Assembly (NCBI GenBank): GCA_036651815.1
Contig: JAVVXB010000026.1
Span: 1-42,022, forward strand
Length of the DNA stretch: 42,022 bases
Direction of reading: 5' to 3'
From: JAVVXB01 sp036651815
GTDB taxonomy: Bacteria > Bacillota > Clostridia > Christensenellales > CAG-138
Below are positions 41,946-42,022 of this stretch, one piece after another. Position 1 is the first letter of the stretch; each line of letters opens with the position of its first letter. The translations under genes and the position numbers were made by a program. The notes beneath the pieces are model-generated. The model was not told where the DNA came from. It saw nothing but the letters and a program-made list of their open reading frames with translations, and ran no database searches.

Positions 41946-42022
41946 GGGGATGTAGCCCAGCTGGTTAGAGCGCTTCGTTCACATCGAAGAGGTCACAGGT
42001 TCGAGCCCTGTTATCCCCACCA
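41946..42022 (+). tRNA. tRNA-Val (anticodon CAC)
   Basis: A 77-nt tRNA with 3' CCA encoded, ending exactly at the window edge. The acceptor stem is GGGGATG/TATCCCC (with one G-U), the anticodon stem CTTCG/CGAAG with loop TTCACAT gives anticodon CAC (reads GUG), and the T arm is ACAGG-TTCGAGC-CCTGT. The D stem GCCC/GAGC has one C-A mismatch, where a C has replaced the usual T. The tRNA is divergent from the GH3 gene. Confidence 0.95.

Overview
The window looks like a chromosomal segment of a low-to-mid GC, Gram-positive Clostridia-type bacterium. The evidence is the origin-proximal Firmicutes gene blocks (recF-remB-gyrB-gyrA and DUF2232-gdpP-rplI-dnaB), a class B sortase with its substrate, an LCP-family wall ligase, AGGAGG-type ribosome binding sites, and a SARP regulator. 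I lean towards a Christensenellales-like gut lineage, but that is inference from gene content only. Almost every gene is on the minus strand. The plus-strand exceptions are deoD, the LCP gene and a tRNA-Val at the right edge.

Layout in ascending coordinates. 67-9817 is a nine-gene polysaccharide operon read right to left from a consensus promoter at 9925-9953. It holds an initiating sugar-phosphate transferase, a WbuB-like glycosyltransferase, the complete CapE-CapF-CapG route to UDP-N-acetyl-L-fucosamine, a second glycosyltransferase, a CapA-like protein, a flippase and a TupA-like ATP-grasp protein. It probably continues past the left edge, and no polymerase is visible. 10401-13786 is a surface-protein locus: class B sortase, its VPKTG substrate with a Pro-Thr repeat stalk broken by a 100-N gap, and a SARP regulator carrying a degenerate GGDEF domain. 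14134-16012 is the divergent pair asnA/deoD. 16356-21012 is a DUF4956 membrane protein, VTC-type polyphosphate polymerase and large lamin-tail/CotH protein cassette.

21229-29383 is recF-remB-gyrB-gyrA-cca-HAD. 29549-30586 holds a 55-residue DUF1540 protein and a membrane zinc metallopeptidase; the LCP gene diverges from the latter. 32082-34739 holds a DUF1858 protein, a zinc-ribbon membrane protein and a GH13 alpha-glucan hydrolase. 34912-41792 is a left-handed hexapeptide repeat (LbetaH) protein, dnaB, rplI, gdpP, DUF2232 and a GH3 NagZ-like lipoprotein-style hydrolase. A tRNA-Val(CAC) ends exactly at the window edge.

Functionally, the window joins replication and housekeeping genes to an unusually dense set of cell-envelope functions: capsule synthesis, an LCP ligase that may attach it, sortase anchoring, a muropeptide hydrolase, and the CotH/VTC/DUF4956 cassette, whose joint activity is not established. 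The best candidates for undescribed biology are that cassette, the SARP-GGDEF fusion beside the sortase locus, and the perfect palindrome filling the tRNA-Val promoter spacer.
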